Positions 51,773 to 61,304 of a DNA stretch of 64,000 nt are shown piece by piece. The translations under genes were made by a program, and so were the position numbers. The first letter of the stretch is position 1; each line of letters opens with the position of its first letter. A model generated the notes under the pieces. It had not been told where the DNA came from. It saw only the letters and a list, made by a program, of their open reading frames with translations, and made no database searches. The DNA comes from an uncultured Solirubrobacterales bacterium (GTDB lineage: Bacteria > Actinomycetota > Thermoleophilia > Solirubrobacterales > JACPNS01), in NCBI GenBank assembly GCA_937128795.1, contig CAKZMQ010000001.1:1-64000 (forward strand), in the 5' to 3' direction.

Positions 51773-53986
51773 ATGAACGGGCGCGCCGACATCGACACGT
51801 ACGAATCCCCTCGATCGATCGAGCCGCTCAGCCAGCGCGAATTGATGCTCGACATAGGAACGGTCGCCTGGTTCCTGATCGCCGTTCAAGCGCTGGCGGC
51901 TGGATCCTTGGTCGATGAGGCGGCGTCCACGGCCGCATGGTCGGCGCGCTTCGTGATCGGCGGCGTATGTGTTGCCCTTGCGGTCTCGATGCTGACGTGG
52001 GTACGCGAACTCGACGACCGTCGCACCTACCGACTGACAAGCGCGATGGTGGTGTTGGCGATCACGATCGAGTTCATTCTCAGCGGCTACGGGCCGGGAG
52101 CGGTCGCTGGAATGTACGTGGCGTACACGGCCATAGCGATTTTCTGCGGACAGTTTCTCAGTCCGCGCGAAATCGTCTTTCAGCTCGCATTGCTGACGAT
52201 CTTTTCGGCGATCGTGGTGGTACTCAAGTACGACGATCCGCTGGTGCCGCACGTTCTGGCGCGCGTGTTCGCGTTGGTCCCGGTCATGTGGGGCGTGGCG
52301 TTTTCGGTCTACATACTGCGACAGGATCGCGCGCGGGCGTTGCTCGACGTCGAGTCGTATGCCTACGGTGATCCACTCACCGGGCTGGTGAACCTTCGCG
52401 CGTTGCGTCGTCGCGCCGAAGCTCTTCTCGCTCCCCGCAACGTGCGGATCAACCGCCCGGCGGGCGTGATCGTGTTGGACATCGATGGCTTTAGGTCGAC
52501 AAACGTGTTGCGAGGCCATCGCGACGGTGACCGCCTGCTGTGCATGATCGCGGACAGACTTTTGGCCGAAGCAGATCCATTGCACACCGTGGCGCGTACG
52601 GGCAGCGACGAGTTCATGGTGCTGGTCGAGAACGCGAATGCCGACGAAATGCCGGCATTGGCCGGGCGTTACCGAACGGCCGTCCGTGGCGTCGTGAACG
52701 ACCTCGGCCAGTGGTCGGTTGCGCTTGACGCGAGTGTCGGAACGGCGATCAGCTCACCCGACGCGGCAACCTTCGACGATCTCGTTTCAATCGCGGATAG
52801 CGAGATGTACAAGATCAAGGCCGAGCACGAACGCAACCCGCCGCCGATCCAGGTGCGAGCCGGGGCGGACGATGCACCTTCACTGGCCGACATCGGCCGA
52901 GATCAACCAACCGACGGGCCGGTTCCGGCGTCAAGTACGTGGCGCGACGCCCTCCGCTGGCACAACCGACCGGTTCAGGTTCGCTACGTGACCACATCGT
53001 GGTCGCTTTACGTGATCGTGGTTGCGCTGTCCTTGACGATGCCCGACGCAGAAGTTTCCAACACTACGGCAGTGGTGGCTTTGCTCGGCTTCGTGTTCGC
53101 GATGTCATTGATTCGCTATGGCTTGCCGCCTTCGACCAGGAACTGGCAGCAGGTGATCGACGTGTTGTTCGCATTTATCGCGATCGCGATGCTGACTTAT
53201 TGGACCGGCGGCGCGAGCAGCCCCGCCTGGCCGACGACGCTTCTGGTGCTGATCTACATTGGCTGGTTCATGGATCTACGCTCGATCGCGCCACTCAGCG
53301 TTGTCGCGGCGACGACGATTCTTCTGCCTCTCATCTACCAAGACCCGGGCGAGCTGACGATCCTCGACCGTGTTGGTTTGTTCGGCGGCGTCGGCGTGGG
53401 CATCGCGTTGGCGATGATCATGTTCTACAACCACTTTTATCTGCTGAGAGCCGAAACTGTGACGCGCCGGCTCGAGTCGATCGATCCGCGAACCGGCGTC
53501 CACAACCGGCGTGAGTTCGAAAACCGCGTATGCCACGAAATTGACCTGCTCAGCTACGGCGACATCGATGCGCTTGCGATCGTGATGCTGGACCTCGGCG
53601 ACTTCAAGACGGTGACAGCCGAGAAGGGCCGCGCTGTAGCCGACGAGATGCTCAGAGAGGTGGCCGAAGCGCTGCAGCGCGCTTCCCGTTCGGAAGATTG
53701 CGTGGCACGGCTGGGTGGCGACGAGTTCGCGATCATCCTTCCCGGCGTCAACGCCGACTCGGCGCGAAGGCTGGCGAAGCGGTTCATCCAGGCCGTCGAC
53801 GATCGGATCGCCGATGGCGACCTTCCTACCGGCGTACACATATCGCCGAGCGCCGGATTCGCGCTATACGGAATGCACGGCCGAACGCTTGAAGAACTGG
53901 TCACCGCCGCTGACGTCGCGCTGACGGCCGCTAAGACGTCTGGCCGTGGTGGCGACCGCGTAAGTAGTTTCGTCGTCTCGCTCTAG
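51773..53986 (+). CDS. Double-GGDEF membrane protein, first of tandem pair
   Basis: A 737-residue protein with two repeats of six TM helices plus a GGDEF domain (TM 25-185, GGDEF1 about 200-360; TM 405-565, GGDEF2 about 580-735). GGDEF1 has the signature RTGSDEF, a changed DIDGFRSTN loop and no I-site. GGDEF2 has RLGGDEF with I-site RSED, but the substrate loop reads FKTVTAEKGRAVAD instead of FKxxNDxxGHxxGD, missing the guanine-binding Asn and the Gly-His. Neither domain looks fully standard, so it may be weak or regulatory. The next gene has the same length and layout. Confidence 0.9.
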   Translation: MNGRADIDTYESPRSIEPLSQRELMLDIGTVAWFLIAVQALAAGSLVDEAASTAAWSARFVIGGVCVALAVSMLTWVRELDDRRTYRLTSAMVVLAITIEFILSGYGPGAVAGMYVAYTAIAIFCGQFLSPREIVFQLALLTIFSAIVVVLKYDDPLVPHVLARVFALVPVMWGVAFSVYILRQDRARALLDVESYAYGDPLTGLVNLRALRRRAEALLAPRNVRINRPAGVIVLDIDGFRSTNVLRGHRDGDRLLCMIADRLLAEADPLHTVARTGSDEFMVLVENANADEMPALAGRYRTAVRGVVNDLGQWSVALDASVGTAISSPDAATFDDLVSIADSEMYKIKAEHERNPPPIQVRAGADDAPSLADIGRDQPTDGPVPASSTWRDALRWHNRPVQVRYVTTSWSLYVIVVALSLTMPDAEVSNTTAVVALLGFVFAMSLIRYGLPPSTRNWQQVIDVLFAFIAIAMLTYWTGGASSPAWPTTLLVLIYIGWFMDLRSIAPLSVVAATTILLPLIYQDPGELTILDRVGLFGGVGVGIALAMIMFYNHFYLLRAETVTRRLESIDPRTGVHNRREFENRVCHEIDLLSYGDIDALAIVMLDLGDFKTVTAEKGRAVADEMLREVAEALQRASRSEDCVARLGGDEFAIILPGVNADSARRLAKRFIQAVDDRIADGDLPTGVHISPSAGFALYGMHGRTLEELVTAADVALTAAKTSGRGGDRVSSFVVSL

Positions 53987-54088
53987 CGCCTACGCCGTAC
54001 GAATACTGGGTCGAACGATCGTCCAGTTGGTGTTTTCGGGGTATCGCTGAATCGGTCTGTCGCCGACGCATAGGTGCGCGGATTTTTC

Positions 54089-54103
54089 CGGCACGAGGTG
54101 CCG
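54089..54103 (+). other. Small hairpin in the leader of the second double-GGDEF gene
   Basis: CGGCAC-GAG-GTGCCG, 6-bp perfect stem, about 30 bp before the start. I compared the leader with the c-di-GMP-I riboswitch core and did not find it. Low significance. Confidence 0.25.
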
Positions 54104-54132
54104 AGCGCAAACTGCATTCAGGACCTATCGGA

Positions 54133-56346
54133 TTGGCCCAGACGAACCAACACACAAGTACTCGCGGGGACGTTGTGACGCCGCGCTTCAGCGATCGCAA
54201 AGCGATGCTGTATTCGGCTGCCTTTCTTTGGACCGGCACGATGCTGGGGATCCTGATCGCCGGAATGGTCTCGCCCGAACTCGCGCCACCAAACCAATGG
54301 AAGTGGCAGATCAGCTACGGCTCCGTGGCCGTGGTCTGCATCGTGTCGCAATTGACCTGGATGCGCAGACTGGACGACGTTCGCGTGTACTGGGCGGCGA
54401 ACTTCTGGTGCTCGCTGCAGATCATCCTGCCGGTCGGTCTGATGGTTGCCAATCGCCAGTCAATTGCCGCGCTGTACATCTCTTTGCTTGCCCCAGCCGC
54501 CTTCGCGGCCCACTTCTTTCGCAGACGCGAAGTCGTGGCTCAGACTACGTTGATCACGATCGCGATCGCCACTCCGCTCGCCGCGCACGCCAGCGACCTT
54601 GCTGGCTGGCACATGCTTTCGCGGATCGTTGCCTTTCTGCCGATCATGTGGGTCTGCGTGGTGGCCGTCTGGCTGTTGCGCAGAAACCGCCAGAGTGCAC
54701 TCGACGAAGCCGAGCAAAGCGCGATGACCGATCCGCTGACCGGACTCGCGAATCTTCGAGCATTTGGGCAGCGCGCCGAAGAACTACTTGACGAGCGCAA
54801 CGCGCGTTTGACCGGCGACACTGGCCTGCTGTTGATCGATCTCGACCACTTCAAAGATGCGAACTCGCTCTACGGACACGCCGGCGGCGACCACCTGCTG
54901 CAGACGGTCGGGGCGTCACTTGCGCGAGCGGCGAGTGACGATCACTTGGTCGCCCGAATCGGTGGAGACGAGTTCGCGGTGCTACTTGCGCACGCGACCG
55001 CCGGCGACATCGCCGACCAGGCGATTCGCTACCGCAAGGCCGTGCTGTCTTCGCAGCGCGTCGCTGAGATGCCGGGTATCGCCGTTGACGCCAGTGTTGG
55101 TACCGCTATCGCGTCGCGTGACGGAGACGATCTGGGCGACCTGATGACCGCTGCCGATCGCTCGATGTATGCCGTCAAGGCCAGCCCCGAGCACGTCAGG
55201 CCAGGGCGCAACGGAATCGCCGACTCGTCGTTGCCGGACGTCTCGGCACGCCGACGCGCAACCGCGAAGTGGGTGCTCGCGAGCAGCAGCGACGTGGACG
55301 GCGAAGTCGCTGAATCCAAGAACACGCGACCGGAGAACGCGAAGTTCGCGGCGTTGACCTGGGCGATCGGCGTGACGATCGGACTGATCAGCCTCGCGAT
55401 GCCGGACGCAGACCATCAATACGTCGGGCTGGCAACCCTGGCTCTGCTGTGCGGTTACCTCGTCGCGGTGATCGCATACTTCACGGCACCCCCGGTCGAG
55501 CATCCAAGGCACGTCTTCAACGATCTCTTCACGCTCTCAGGCATCGCGGTGATCGCCTATTTGACCGGAGGGGCAGACAGCCCGCTCTGGCCGTTGGTCT
55601 TCCTGTTCATCGCGTACGAGGCGTGGTACCTCGGCTGGAAGCGCATAACACTGAGGGCGCTCGGGCCTGTCGTCGTGATCCTCCTGCCGCTGACATACGA
55701 GACAGGTGGCGAGATCTCCCGCGCCGACGGTGCCGCAATGTACAGCGGGGTACTCGTTGCACTTGGATTGACATTCCTGCTCTCGTACAACCAGGTGAAC
55801 ATGCAGCGCGCGCAGCGCCGGGCGCGGATGCAGGCAACGATCGACGCGCGTACCGGGCTGGCGAACCGGAGGGAGTTCGAACGCCAGGTTGAAATTGCAT
55901 TCGCGGCGCGTGGGGTGAATTCGAACGAGACTCCGGCAATCGTGATGCTCGATCTCGACAACTTCAAGTCGGTGAATTCCGCCCACGGGCACGCCGCCGG
56001 CGACGAACTTCTAAGAGCGATCGCTGCCGAGCTCGCCGCCTCCACGCGCACGGGCGACTGCATCGCACGCGTCGGTGGCGACGAGTTCGCGGTCGTTCTG
56101 CCAGCGGCGGATGCCGAGAGCGCACGAAGGGTTTCTGAGCGCTACGTGAGCGCTGTGTCTCGCGCGACCTCCACCTCGTCGCTCGAGGCCTGTCGAGCCG
56201 TCAGCGCCAGTGCAGGATTTGCATTGTTCGGCGACCACGGGCAGACCTTCGACGAGTTGATTCGTGCTGCGGATACAGCGTTGATGGCTGCCAAGGCCGA
56301 TCGCCTCGACGCGAGCACGGGCGGCGTCGTCGTGACGCCGGGCTGA
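54133..56346 (+). CDS. Double-GGDEF membrane diguanylate cyclase, second of tandem pair
   Basis: A 737-residue protein with the same plan: six TMs, GGDEF1 (about 195-355), six TMs, GGDEF2 (about 575-735). Both signatures are intact (RIGGDEF and RVGGDEF) with proper substrate loops LDHFKDANSLYGHAGGD and LDNFKSVNSAHGHAAGD, so both can make c-di-GMP. GGDEF2 has an I-site (RTGD); GGDEF1 does not. TTG at 54133 is the first in-frame start; no EAL domain follows. A CGGCAC-GAG-GTGCCG stem sits 30 bp upstream. Confidence 0.92.
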   Translation: MAQTNQHTSTRGDVVTPRFSDRKAMLYSAAFLWTGTMLGILIAGMVSPELAPPNQWKWQISYGSVAVVCIVSQLTWMRRLDDVRVYWAANFWCSLQIILPVGLMVANRQSIAALYISLLAPAAFAAHFFRRREVVAQTTLITIAIATPLAAHASDLAGWHMLSRIVAFLPIMWVCVVAVWLLRRNRQSALDEAEQSAMTDPLTGLANLRAFGQRAEELLDERNARLTGDTGLLLIDLDHFKDANSLYGHAGGDHLLQTVGASLARAASDDHLVARIGGDEFAVLLAHATAGDIADQAIRYRKAVLSSQRVAEMPGIAVDASVGTAIASRDGDDLGDLMTAADRSMYAVKASPEHVRPGRNGIADSSLPDVSARRRATAKWVLASSSDVDGEVAESKNTRPENAKFAALTWAIGVTIGLISLAMPDADHQYVGLATLALLCGYLVAVIAYFTAPPVEHPRHVFNDLFTLSGIAVIAYLTGGADSPLWPLVFLFIAYEAWYLGWKRITLRALGPVVVILLPLTYETGGEISRADGAAMYSGVLVALGLTFLLSYNQVNMQRAQRRARMQATIDARTGLANRREFERQVEIAFAARGVNSNETPAIVMLDLDNFKSVNSAHGHAAGDELLRAIAAELAASTRTGDCIARVGGDEFAVVLPAADAESARRVSERYVSAVSRATSTSSLEACRAVSASAGFALFGDHGQTFDELIRAADTALMAAKADRLDASTGGVVVTPG

Positions 56347-56391
56347 CAGTCGGGCAGCAATGACGCGCTTGCCCGCAGGGCCGGGTTGGGC

Positions 56392-57258
56392 TCAGCCGTT
56401 GACGATCGACCCGTCGAGGTGCGGCGTGCCCTTCTTGGCATTTCGCACGGTGAAGTCGAGCCCATCGGCCCGCTCGGCGACACCGAACGTGACCTTCGAC
56501 GGCAGCAGAATCGGGCGCTTGAATGCGGCATCGGCGGTGAAAGCGTCCGGCAGCTTGTTGTCGATGGCCGCCAGAGCACGTGCCTTTGTCCACATTCCGT
56601 GAGCGATCGCCTTCGGGAAGCCGAAGGCTTTTGCGGTCAGGTCGTGCATGTGGATCGGATTGCGATCGCCAGAGACCGATGCGTAGCGGCGGCCGAGATC
56701 CCCGGCGAGGCGCCACTCCGAAACCTGCGGCAACGTCGAATAGTCGACGCCGGCCGACTTGTCGTCGGCGAGTGACTTGTCTCCGCCTCCGCCGATCCGC
56801 AGATAGGTGCTGGTGGCCTTCGAAACCAACTCATCGCCGACACGTGCTTCGGTGATCACGTCGAATTGACGACCCTTGGCGTGCGGCCTCAGATTCGTCG
56901 CGCTGACCTGGAGGCCGATCTCTTCCGACACGTCCGCCGGGCGAGATTGTTCGATCTTGTTCTGCACGTGCACGAGCCCGATCACGGGGAACGGGAAGCC
57001 GTTGCTGGTGAGCAGCGCCATGTGCAGCGGGAAGGCCAGGACGTTGAAGTAGACCGGCGGCAGCGTGCCGGTCAAAGTATGCTCGGTGACGCGGCAGAAA
57101 CCCGAGAGCTTGTCGACGTCGACGGCCTTCGGTGCGAGCGAGAAGACCGTGTCCGGCAGTTCCTTTTTACGGTTCCCAGCCAGTGGGGTCATGCCGATCG
57201 CCGCCTTCAGGTAGAGGCCACCGGCACCGGGCGGTCTTTTCAATTCAACGTTGGCCAT
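56392..57258 (-). CDS. MaoC-like (R)-3-hydroxyacyl thioester dehydratase, HtdX-type
   Basis: A 288-residue double-hotdog protein. The hydratase-2 motif YASVSGDRNPIHMHDLTAKAFGFPKAIAHGMWT contains catalytic Asp and His (GDxNPIH). N-terminal PPVYFNVLAFPLHMALLTSNGFPFPVIGLVHVQNKIEQ resembles mycobacterial HtdX (Rv0241c). It dehydrates 3-hydroxyacyl thioesters. It is the last gene of a five-gene minus-strand unit with fabG4, thiolase and two acyl-CoA dehydrogenases, four bases after fabG. Confidence 0.9.
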   Translation of the reverse strand: MANVELKRPPGAGGLYLKAAIGMTPLAGNRKKELPDTVFSLAPKAVDVDKLSGFCRVTEHTLTGTLPPVYFNVLAFPLHMALLTSNGFPFPVIGLVHVQNKIEQSRPADVSEEIGLQVSATNLRPHAKGRQFDVITEARVGDELVSKATSTYLRIGGGGDKSLADDKSAGVDYSTLPQVSEWRLAGDLGRRYASVSGDRNPIHMHDLTAKAFGFPKAIAHGMWTKARALAAIDNKLPDAFTADAAFKRPILLPSKVTFGVAERADGLDFTVRNAKKGTPHLDGSIVNG

Positions 57259-57262
57259 CGCC

Positions 57263-58630
57263 TCAGGCTCCGATCAGGCTCTGGCCGCAGACGCGAACGA
57301 CGTTGCCGGTCACACCGGTCGAAGCCGGACTCGCGTACCAGGCGATTGCCTCGGCCACGTCGACCGGAAGACCGCCTTGCAGCATGCTGTTCATGCGGCG
57401 GCCGGCCTCGCGGGTGCCGAGCGGGATCGCCGCGGTCATCTGCGTCTCGATGAAGCCGGGGGCGACGGCGTTGATCGTCGCCGAGTGCTTGGCCAGCTCT
57501 GGTGCCATTGACTGCACGAGCCCGATCACGCCTGCCTTCGAGGTGGCGTAGTTGGTCTGACCGGCGTTGCCGGCGATGCCGCTGATCGAAGAAACACAGA
57601 TCACGCGGCCGTTGGCGTTGAGCAACTTGCGGCCGAGCAGTTCATCGTTGATGCGCTCTTCGGAGCTGAGGTTGATGTTCAGCAGCACATCCCAACGGTC
57701 AGCGTCCATACGGCCGAGCGTCTTGTCCTTGGTCACACCGGCGTTGTGCACGACGATGTCGACGCCGCCATGCTTCTCGGCCAACGCGTCGCAGATCGCC
57801 TTCGGGGCATCGTCGGCCGTGATGTCCGCAGTGATTGAAGAGCCGCCCAATTCGGCCATCAATTTTTCGAGATCCTCGGCGAGCGGCGGGATGTCGAGAC
57901 CAACGACGTGCGCACCGTCGCGGGCGAGCACGCGGGAAATCGCTTCGCCGATTCCGCGCGAGGCGCCGGTCACGAGTGCGACCTTGCCAGCCAATGGCAT
58001 CTTCCAGTCGATCTCGGGAGCGTCACCGCCGATCGAGGGCACCAGGCGCGCGACTTGGCCCGACACGTATGCGGACCGCGGCGAAACGAAGAAGCGCAGC
58101 GTCGAGGCGAGTTGATCCTCGGCGCCGGGCGCGACGTAGACGAGGTTGGCGGCAGATCCCTTGCGAACCTCTTTGCCGACGGCGCGTACGAATCCTTCGA
58201 GCGCACGTTGCGCCGTCGCTTCGCGCGGACCGGAGGTCAACTCCGGCTGGGTTCCGAGCACAACGATGCGGCCGCTCGACCGGACGCGGCGGATCGTCGG
58301 GTGGAAGAACTTCCACAGTTCGCGTAGTTCAGTCGAGTCCTTGATGCCGGTGGCATCGAAGACAAGAGCCTTGAAGCGATCCTCGCCCTCGGGCTCGGTG
58401 CCGGCTTCGGCGCTGTCGAAGTCGACTGAGGCGTCGCCGAGCGCCGCAGCGATTGCGTCAGCGAGACGTCCGCCCGGGGCTGCGCCGACGAGTGCCTTGC
58501 CGCTGACGACTTCGCCACCGGGCTTGTAGCGGTCGAGCTTCAATGGTTGTGGAAGGCCGACCTTCGGGGCGATGAAACCGCCGACTGGTCCGCGGACAAA
58601 ATCTGCGTATCGATCTGTGGTTGTTGCCAT
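57263..58630 (-). CDS. fabG: 3-oxoacyl-ACP/CoA reductase, high-molecular-weight FabG4 type
   Basis: A 455-residue protein: an N-terminal Rossmann-like, flavodoxin-type domain (about 1-210) and a C-terminal SDR (about 215-455). SDR residues: GASRGIGE (NADP), NAG, catalytic Ser in SSISGIAG, Tyr-Lys in YATSKAG. The two-domain layout fits FabG4 (Rv0242c), a NADH-linked 3-ketoacyl-CoA reductase. AGGAG precedes ATG 58630. Gene order HtdX-FabG4-FadA2-FadE5 is as in mycobacteria. Confidence 0.92.
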   Translation of the reverse strand: MATTTDRYADFVRGPVGGFIAPKVGLPQPLKLDRYKPGGEVVSGKALVGAAPGGRLADAIAAALGDASVDFDSAEAGTEPEGEDRFKALVFDATGIKDSTELRELWKFFHPTIRRVRSSGRIVVLGTQPELTSGPREATAQRALEGFVRAVGKEVRKGSAANLVYVAPGAEDQLASTLRFFVSPRSAYVSGQVARLVPSIGGDAPEIDWKMPLAGKVALVTGASRGIGEAISRVLARDGAHVVGLDIPPLAEDLEKLMAELGGSSITADITADDAPKAICDALAEKHGGVDIVVHNAGVTKDKTLGRMDADRWDVLLNINLSSEERINDELLGRKLLNANGRVICVSSISGIAGNAGQTNYATSKAGVIGLVQSMAPELAKHSATINAVAPGFIETQMTAAIPLGTREAGRRMNSMLQGGLPVDVAEAIAWYASPASTGVTGNVVRVCGQSLIGA

Positions 58631-58677
58631 GTTTCTGAGCTCCTGAGGAATCTGTGTTTTACCGCTCGCGGCTGTGT

Positions 58678-59961
58678 TTATCGTTCCAAGATTGCGACGA
58701 CGCCCTGGCCACCGGCTGCGCAGATCGAGATCAATCCACGGCCAGAGCCCTTCTCTTCGAGCAGCTTCGCAAGGTTCGCCACGATCCGTCCGCCGGTTGC
58801 TGCGAACGGGTGCGCTGCTGCCAGCGATCCGCCTTTGACGTTCAGCTTCGAACGGTCGATCGAACCGAGCGGCTTGGCAAGACCAAGGCGACTCTTGCAG
58901 AAGGCCGGGTCTTCCCATGCCTTCAGCGTCGCCAACGTCTGCGCGGCGAAGGCTTCGTGGATCTCATAGAAGTCGAAATCCTGAAGCTTCAAGCCGTTGC
59001 GCTCGAGCATCCGCGGAACGGCGTATACCGGGGCCAGCAGGAGCCCTTCCTGCTTGACGATGTAGTCGATCGCGGCGGTCTCGGCATCCACGAAGCGTGC
59101 GCGCGGCGTCAGGCCACGTTCCTTCGCCCATTCCTCGGTGCCCAGCAGCACCGCAGATGCGCCATCCGACAGCGGCGTCGAGTTCGCGGCCGTCATCGTG
59201 CCATCCTTGCCGCCGAAGACCGGCTTCAGTTTGGCGAGTTTCTCCATCGACGTGTCGGCGCGCAGGTTGCCGTCGACCTCGACACCGAGGTACGGCGAAA
59301 CGAGGTCGTCCTGCCAACCCGAGTCCCAGGCCGCGGCGAGCTTCTGGTGCGACTCGAACGTCAACTGGTCCTGGTCCTCACGGGTGATGTTCCATTCCTT
59401 GGCCGTGATCGCGGTGTGCTCACCCATCGAGAGGCCGGTGCGAGCCTCGCGGTTGACCGGAATCTCCGGTTTGACCATGCCGGGACGGAACTTCTTCAGC
59501 AGCGTGAACGCCTGCTTCTTCGGATCCTTGATGCGATTGACGTCCATCAGCGTTTGGCGCAGGTCTTCATTGAGCTCGATCGGAGCATCCGACGTGGTGT
59601 CGGTTCCACCGGCGATGCCGCTGTCGATCTGGCCGAGGGCGATCTTGTTTGCGATCAGAATGGCTGCTTCAAGCCCTGTGCCGCAGGCCTGACCGACGTC
59701 GAATGCAGGCGTTTCCGGCGCAAGTTTGGAGCCGAGCACGACTTCGCGCGAGAGGTTCAGTTCACGCGCGAACTTCAGCACGGCACCTCCAGCGAAGTCA
59801 CCCACCGGCTCACCTGCGAGGCCGTAGCGGTCGGCGAGGCCGTCGACCGCTGCAGTGAACATGTCTTGGTTTGAGGCGTGCGAGTAAGGGCCGTTCGAGC
59901 GAACGAACGGGATTCGGTTTCCGCCGATCACCCATACGGGGCGCGGAGCCTTGGCTGGCAT
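58678..59961 (-). CDS. fadA: Acetyl-CoA C-acyltransferase (thiolase), FadA2-like
   Basis: A 427-residue thiolase. Nucleophilic Cys in DVGQACGTGLEA (about residue 93), His in YEIHEAFAAQTLATL, second Cys in ISICAAGGQGVVAIL, and NVKGGSLAAAHPFAATGGR. AAGGAG precedes the ATG. It is between fabG4 and the acyl-CoA dehydrogenase on one strand, so the operon can run reduction/dehydration, dehydrogenation and cleavage of acyl chains. Confidence 0.93.
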   Translation of the reverse strand: MPAKAPRPVWVIGGNRIPFVRSNGPYSHASNQDMFTAAVDGLADRYGLAGEPVGDFAGGAVLKFARELNLSREVVLGSKLAPETPAFDVGQACGTGLEAAILIANKIALGQIDSGIAGGTDTTSDAPIELNEDLRQTLMDVNRIKDPKKQAFTLLKKFRPGMVKPEIPVNREARTGLSMGEHTAITAKEWNITREDQDQLTFESHQKLAAAWDSGWQDDLVSPYLGVEVDGNLRADTSMEKLAKLKPVFGGKDGTMTAANSTPLSDGASAVLLGTEEWAKERGLTPRARFVDAETAAIDYIVKQEGLLLAPVYAVPRMLERNGLKLQDFDFYEIHEAFAAQTLATLKAWEDPAFCKSRLGLAKPLGSIDRSKLNVKGGSLAAAHPFAATGGRIVANLAKLLEEKGSGRGLISICAAGGQGVVAILER

Positions 59962-60022
59962 CAGATGGTCTCCTTCAGAAGAGGTCGGGATTGGGGGTGG
60001 GACGTATTGCGGAGGGCCCGCT

Positions 60023-61243
60023 TTACTTCAGTTCGGACGAGGACTTGCCCAGCAGTTGTCGCGCGATGATCAGCAACTGAATCTGCTGAGTGCCCTCGAA
60101 AATGTCGAGGATCTTGCTGTCGCGAGACCACTTCTCAAGTAGTGAATTCTCCGAGTAGCCGACAGCGCCAGCCAGTTTGACACAGCGCAGCGTGATGTCC
60201 GTACCGCAGCGCCCGGCCTTGGCCTTGCCCATCGAGGCTTGCACCGAGTTGGGCTTGCGGTTGTCAGCCATCCACGCGGCCTGCATCGTCAGCAGCTTGG
60301 CTGCCTCCCAGTCCGACTCGAGCTCGAGGAACTCGGCGACAGCGCCCGGCTGGTGAGCAGTCGGCTTGTCGTAGTCGATCGTGAAGCCGGCCTCTTCGAG
60401 CAACGTGCGCGTCTCGTCGAGAGCTGCGCGCGCCACACCGAGCGCCATTCCGGCGACCAGCGGGCGAGTGTTGTCGAACGTCTGCATGACGCCGCCGAAG
60501 CCTTTGTCCGTACGAACTTCCGGGTCACCGAGGAGGTTGTCCTTGTGCACCTTGCAGTCCTGAAGGATGAAGGCGGCCGTGTCGCTGGCGCGGATGCCGA
60601 GCTTGTGCTCCAGGCGATCGAGCTTCATTCCGGGGTTGCTGCGCTCGACGACGAACGACTTGATGCCGGCGCGGCCCGCTGACGGGTCGACGTTGGCCCA
60701 AACCACAACCAAGTCGGCGCGCTCGCCGGACGTGACGTAGATCTTCTCGCCATTGAGGATGTAGTGGTCGCCGTCCTTGACCGCAGTCGTGCGGATTGCG
60801 GCCGAGTCGGACCCGGCCTCTGGCTCGGTGATGGCCATCGCGGCCCACTTGCCCTTGAAGCGCTTGAGCTGCTCCTCGTTGGCGACCGCAGCGATCGCGC
60901 TGTTGCCCAAACCCTGCCCGGGCATCGTCAGAAGCAGACCGCAGTCGCCCCAGCACATCTCGATCACCGAGAGCATCGTCGACAGGTTGGTGCCGTTCTT
61001 GTTGCCATCCTTGTCGTCCTGCTTCATCGTGTCGGACTGACCGACACCGGTGGCACCGGCGGCTTGGCCCGCGCCCTCTTCCATGCCGTCGATCAACGCG
61101 CGCAGCATGTCGAGCTCGACCGGGTACTCATGGTCGAAGTTGTCGTACTTGCGCGAGTTCGGGCGAAGCAACTCTTCGGCGACCATGTGGGCCTGGCCGA
61201 TCAGTGGCTTGAACTTCTTGGGATCTTCGAGATTTATGGACAT
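60023..61243 (-). CDS. Acyl-CoA dehydrogenase
   Basis: A 406-residue flavoenzyme. AITEPEAGSDSAAIRTTAVKDGDHYILNGEKIYVTSG covers the FAD/substrate site; the C-terminal LAGAVGYSENSLLEKWSRDSKILDIFEGTQQIQLLIIARQLLGK has the catalytic Glu in FEGTQQIQ. Corresponds in place to one of the FadE proteins of the mycobacterial cluster. It follows the next dehydrogenase by 61 bp in the same unit. Confidence 0.92.
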   Translation of the reverse strand: MSINLEDPKKFKPLIGQAHMVAEELLRPNSRKYDNFDHEYPVELDMLRALIDGMEEGAGQAAGATGVGQSDTMKQDDKDGNKNGTNLSTMLSVIEMCWGDCGLLLTMPGQGLGNSAIAAVANEEQLKRFKGKWAAMAITEPEAGSDSAAIRTTAVKDGDHYILNGEKIYVTSGERADLVVVWANVDPSAGRAGIKSFVVERSNPGMKLDRLEHKLGIRASDTAAFILQDCKVHKDNLLGDPEVRTDKGFGGVMQTFDNTRPLVAGMALGVARAALDETRTLLEEAGFTIDYDKPTAHQPGAVAEFLELESDWEAAKLLTMQAAWMADNRKPNSVQASMGKAKAGRCGTDITLRCVKLAGAVGYSENSLLEKWSRDSKILDIFEGTQQIQLLIIARQLLGKSSSELK

Positions 61244-61304
61244 AAGAAATGTTCCTTTCCGGAAAGTGGTTGGAATCGAGCATGCTGAATCGAGTAGGAC
61301 GGAC

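Noticed and set aside
50247..51773. 508-residue minus-strand open frame opposite the flavin monooxygenase
   Set aside because: Antisense shadow; the plus strand shows clear FAD and NADPH motifs.
53987..54132. Possible c-di-GMP riboswitch before the second double-GGDEF gene
   Set aside because: A fragment resembles the GEMM 3' part (GCGCAAAC) but the essential paired core and receptor loops are missing.
58654..59874. 406-residue plus-strand open frame opposite the thiolase
   Set aside because: Antisense shadow; thiolase catalytic residues are intact on the minus strand.
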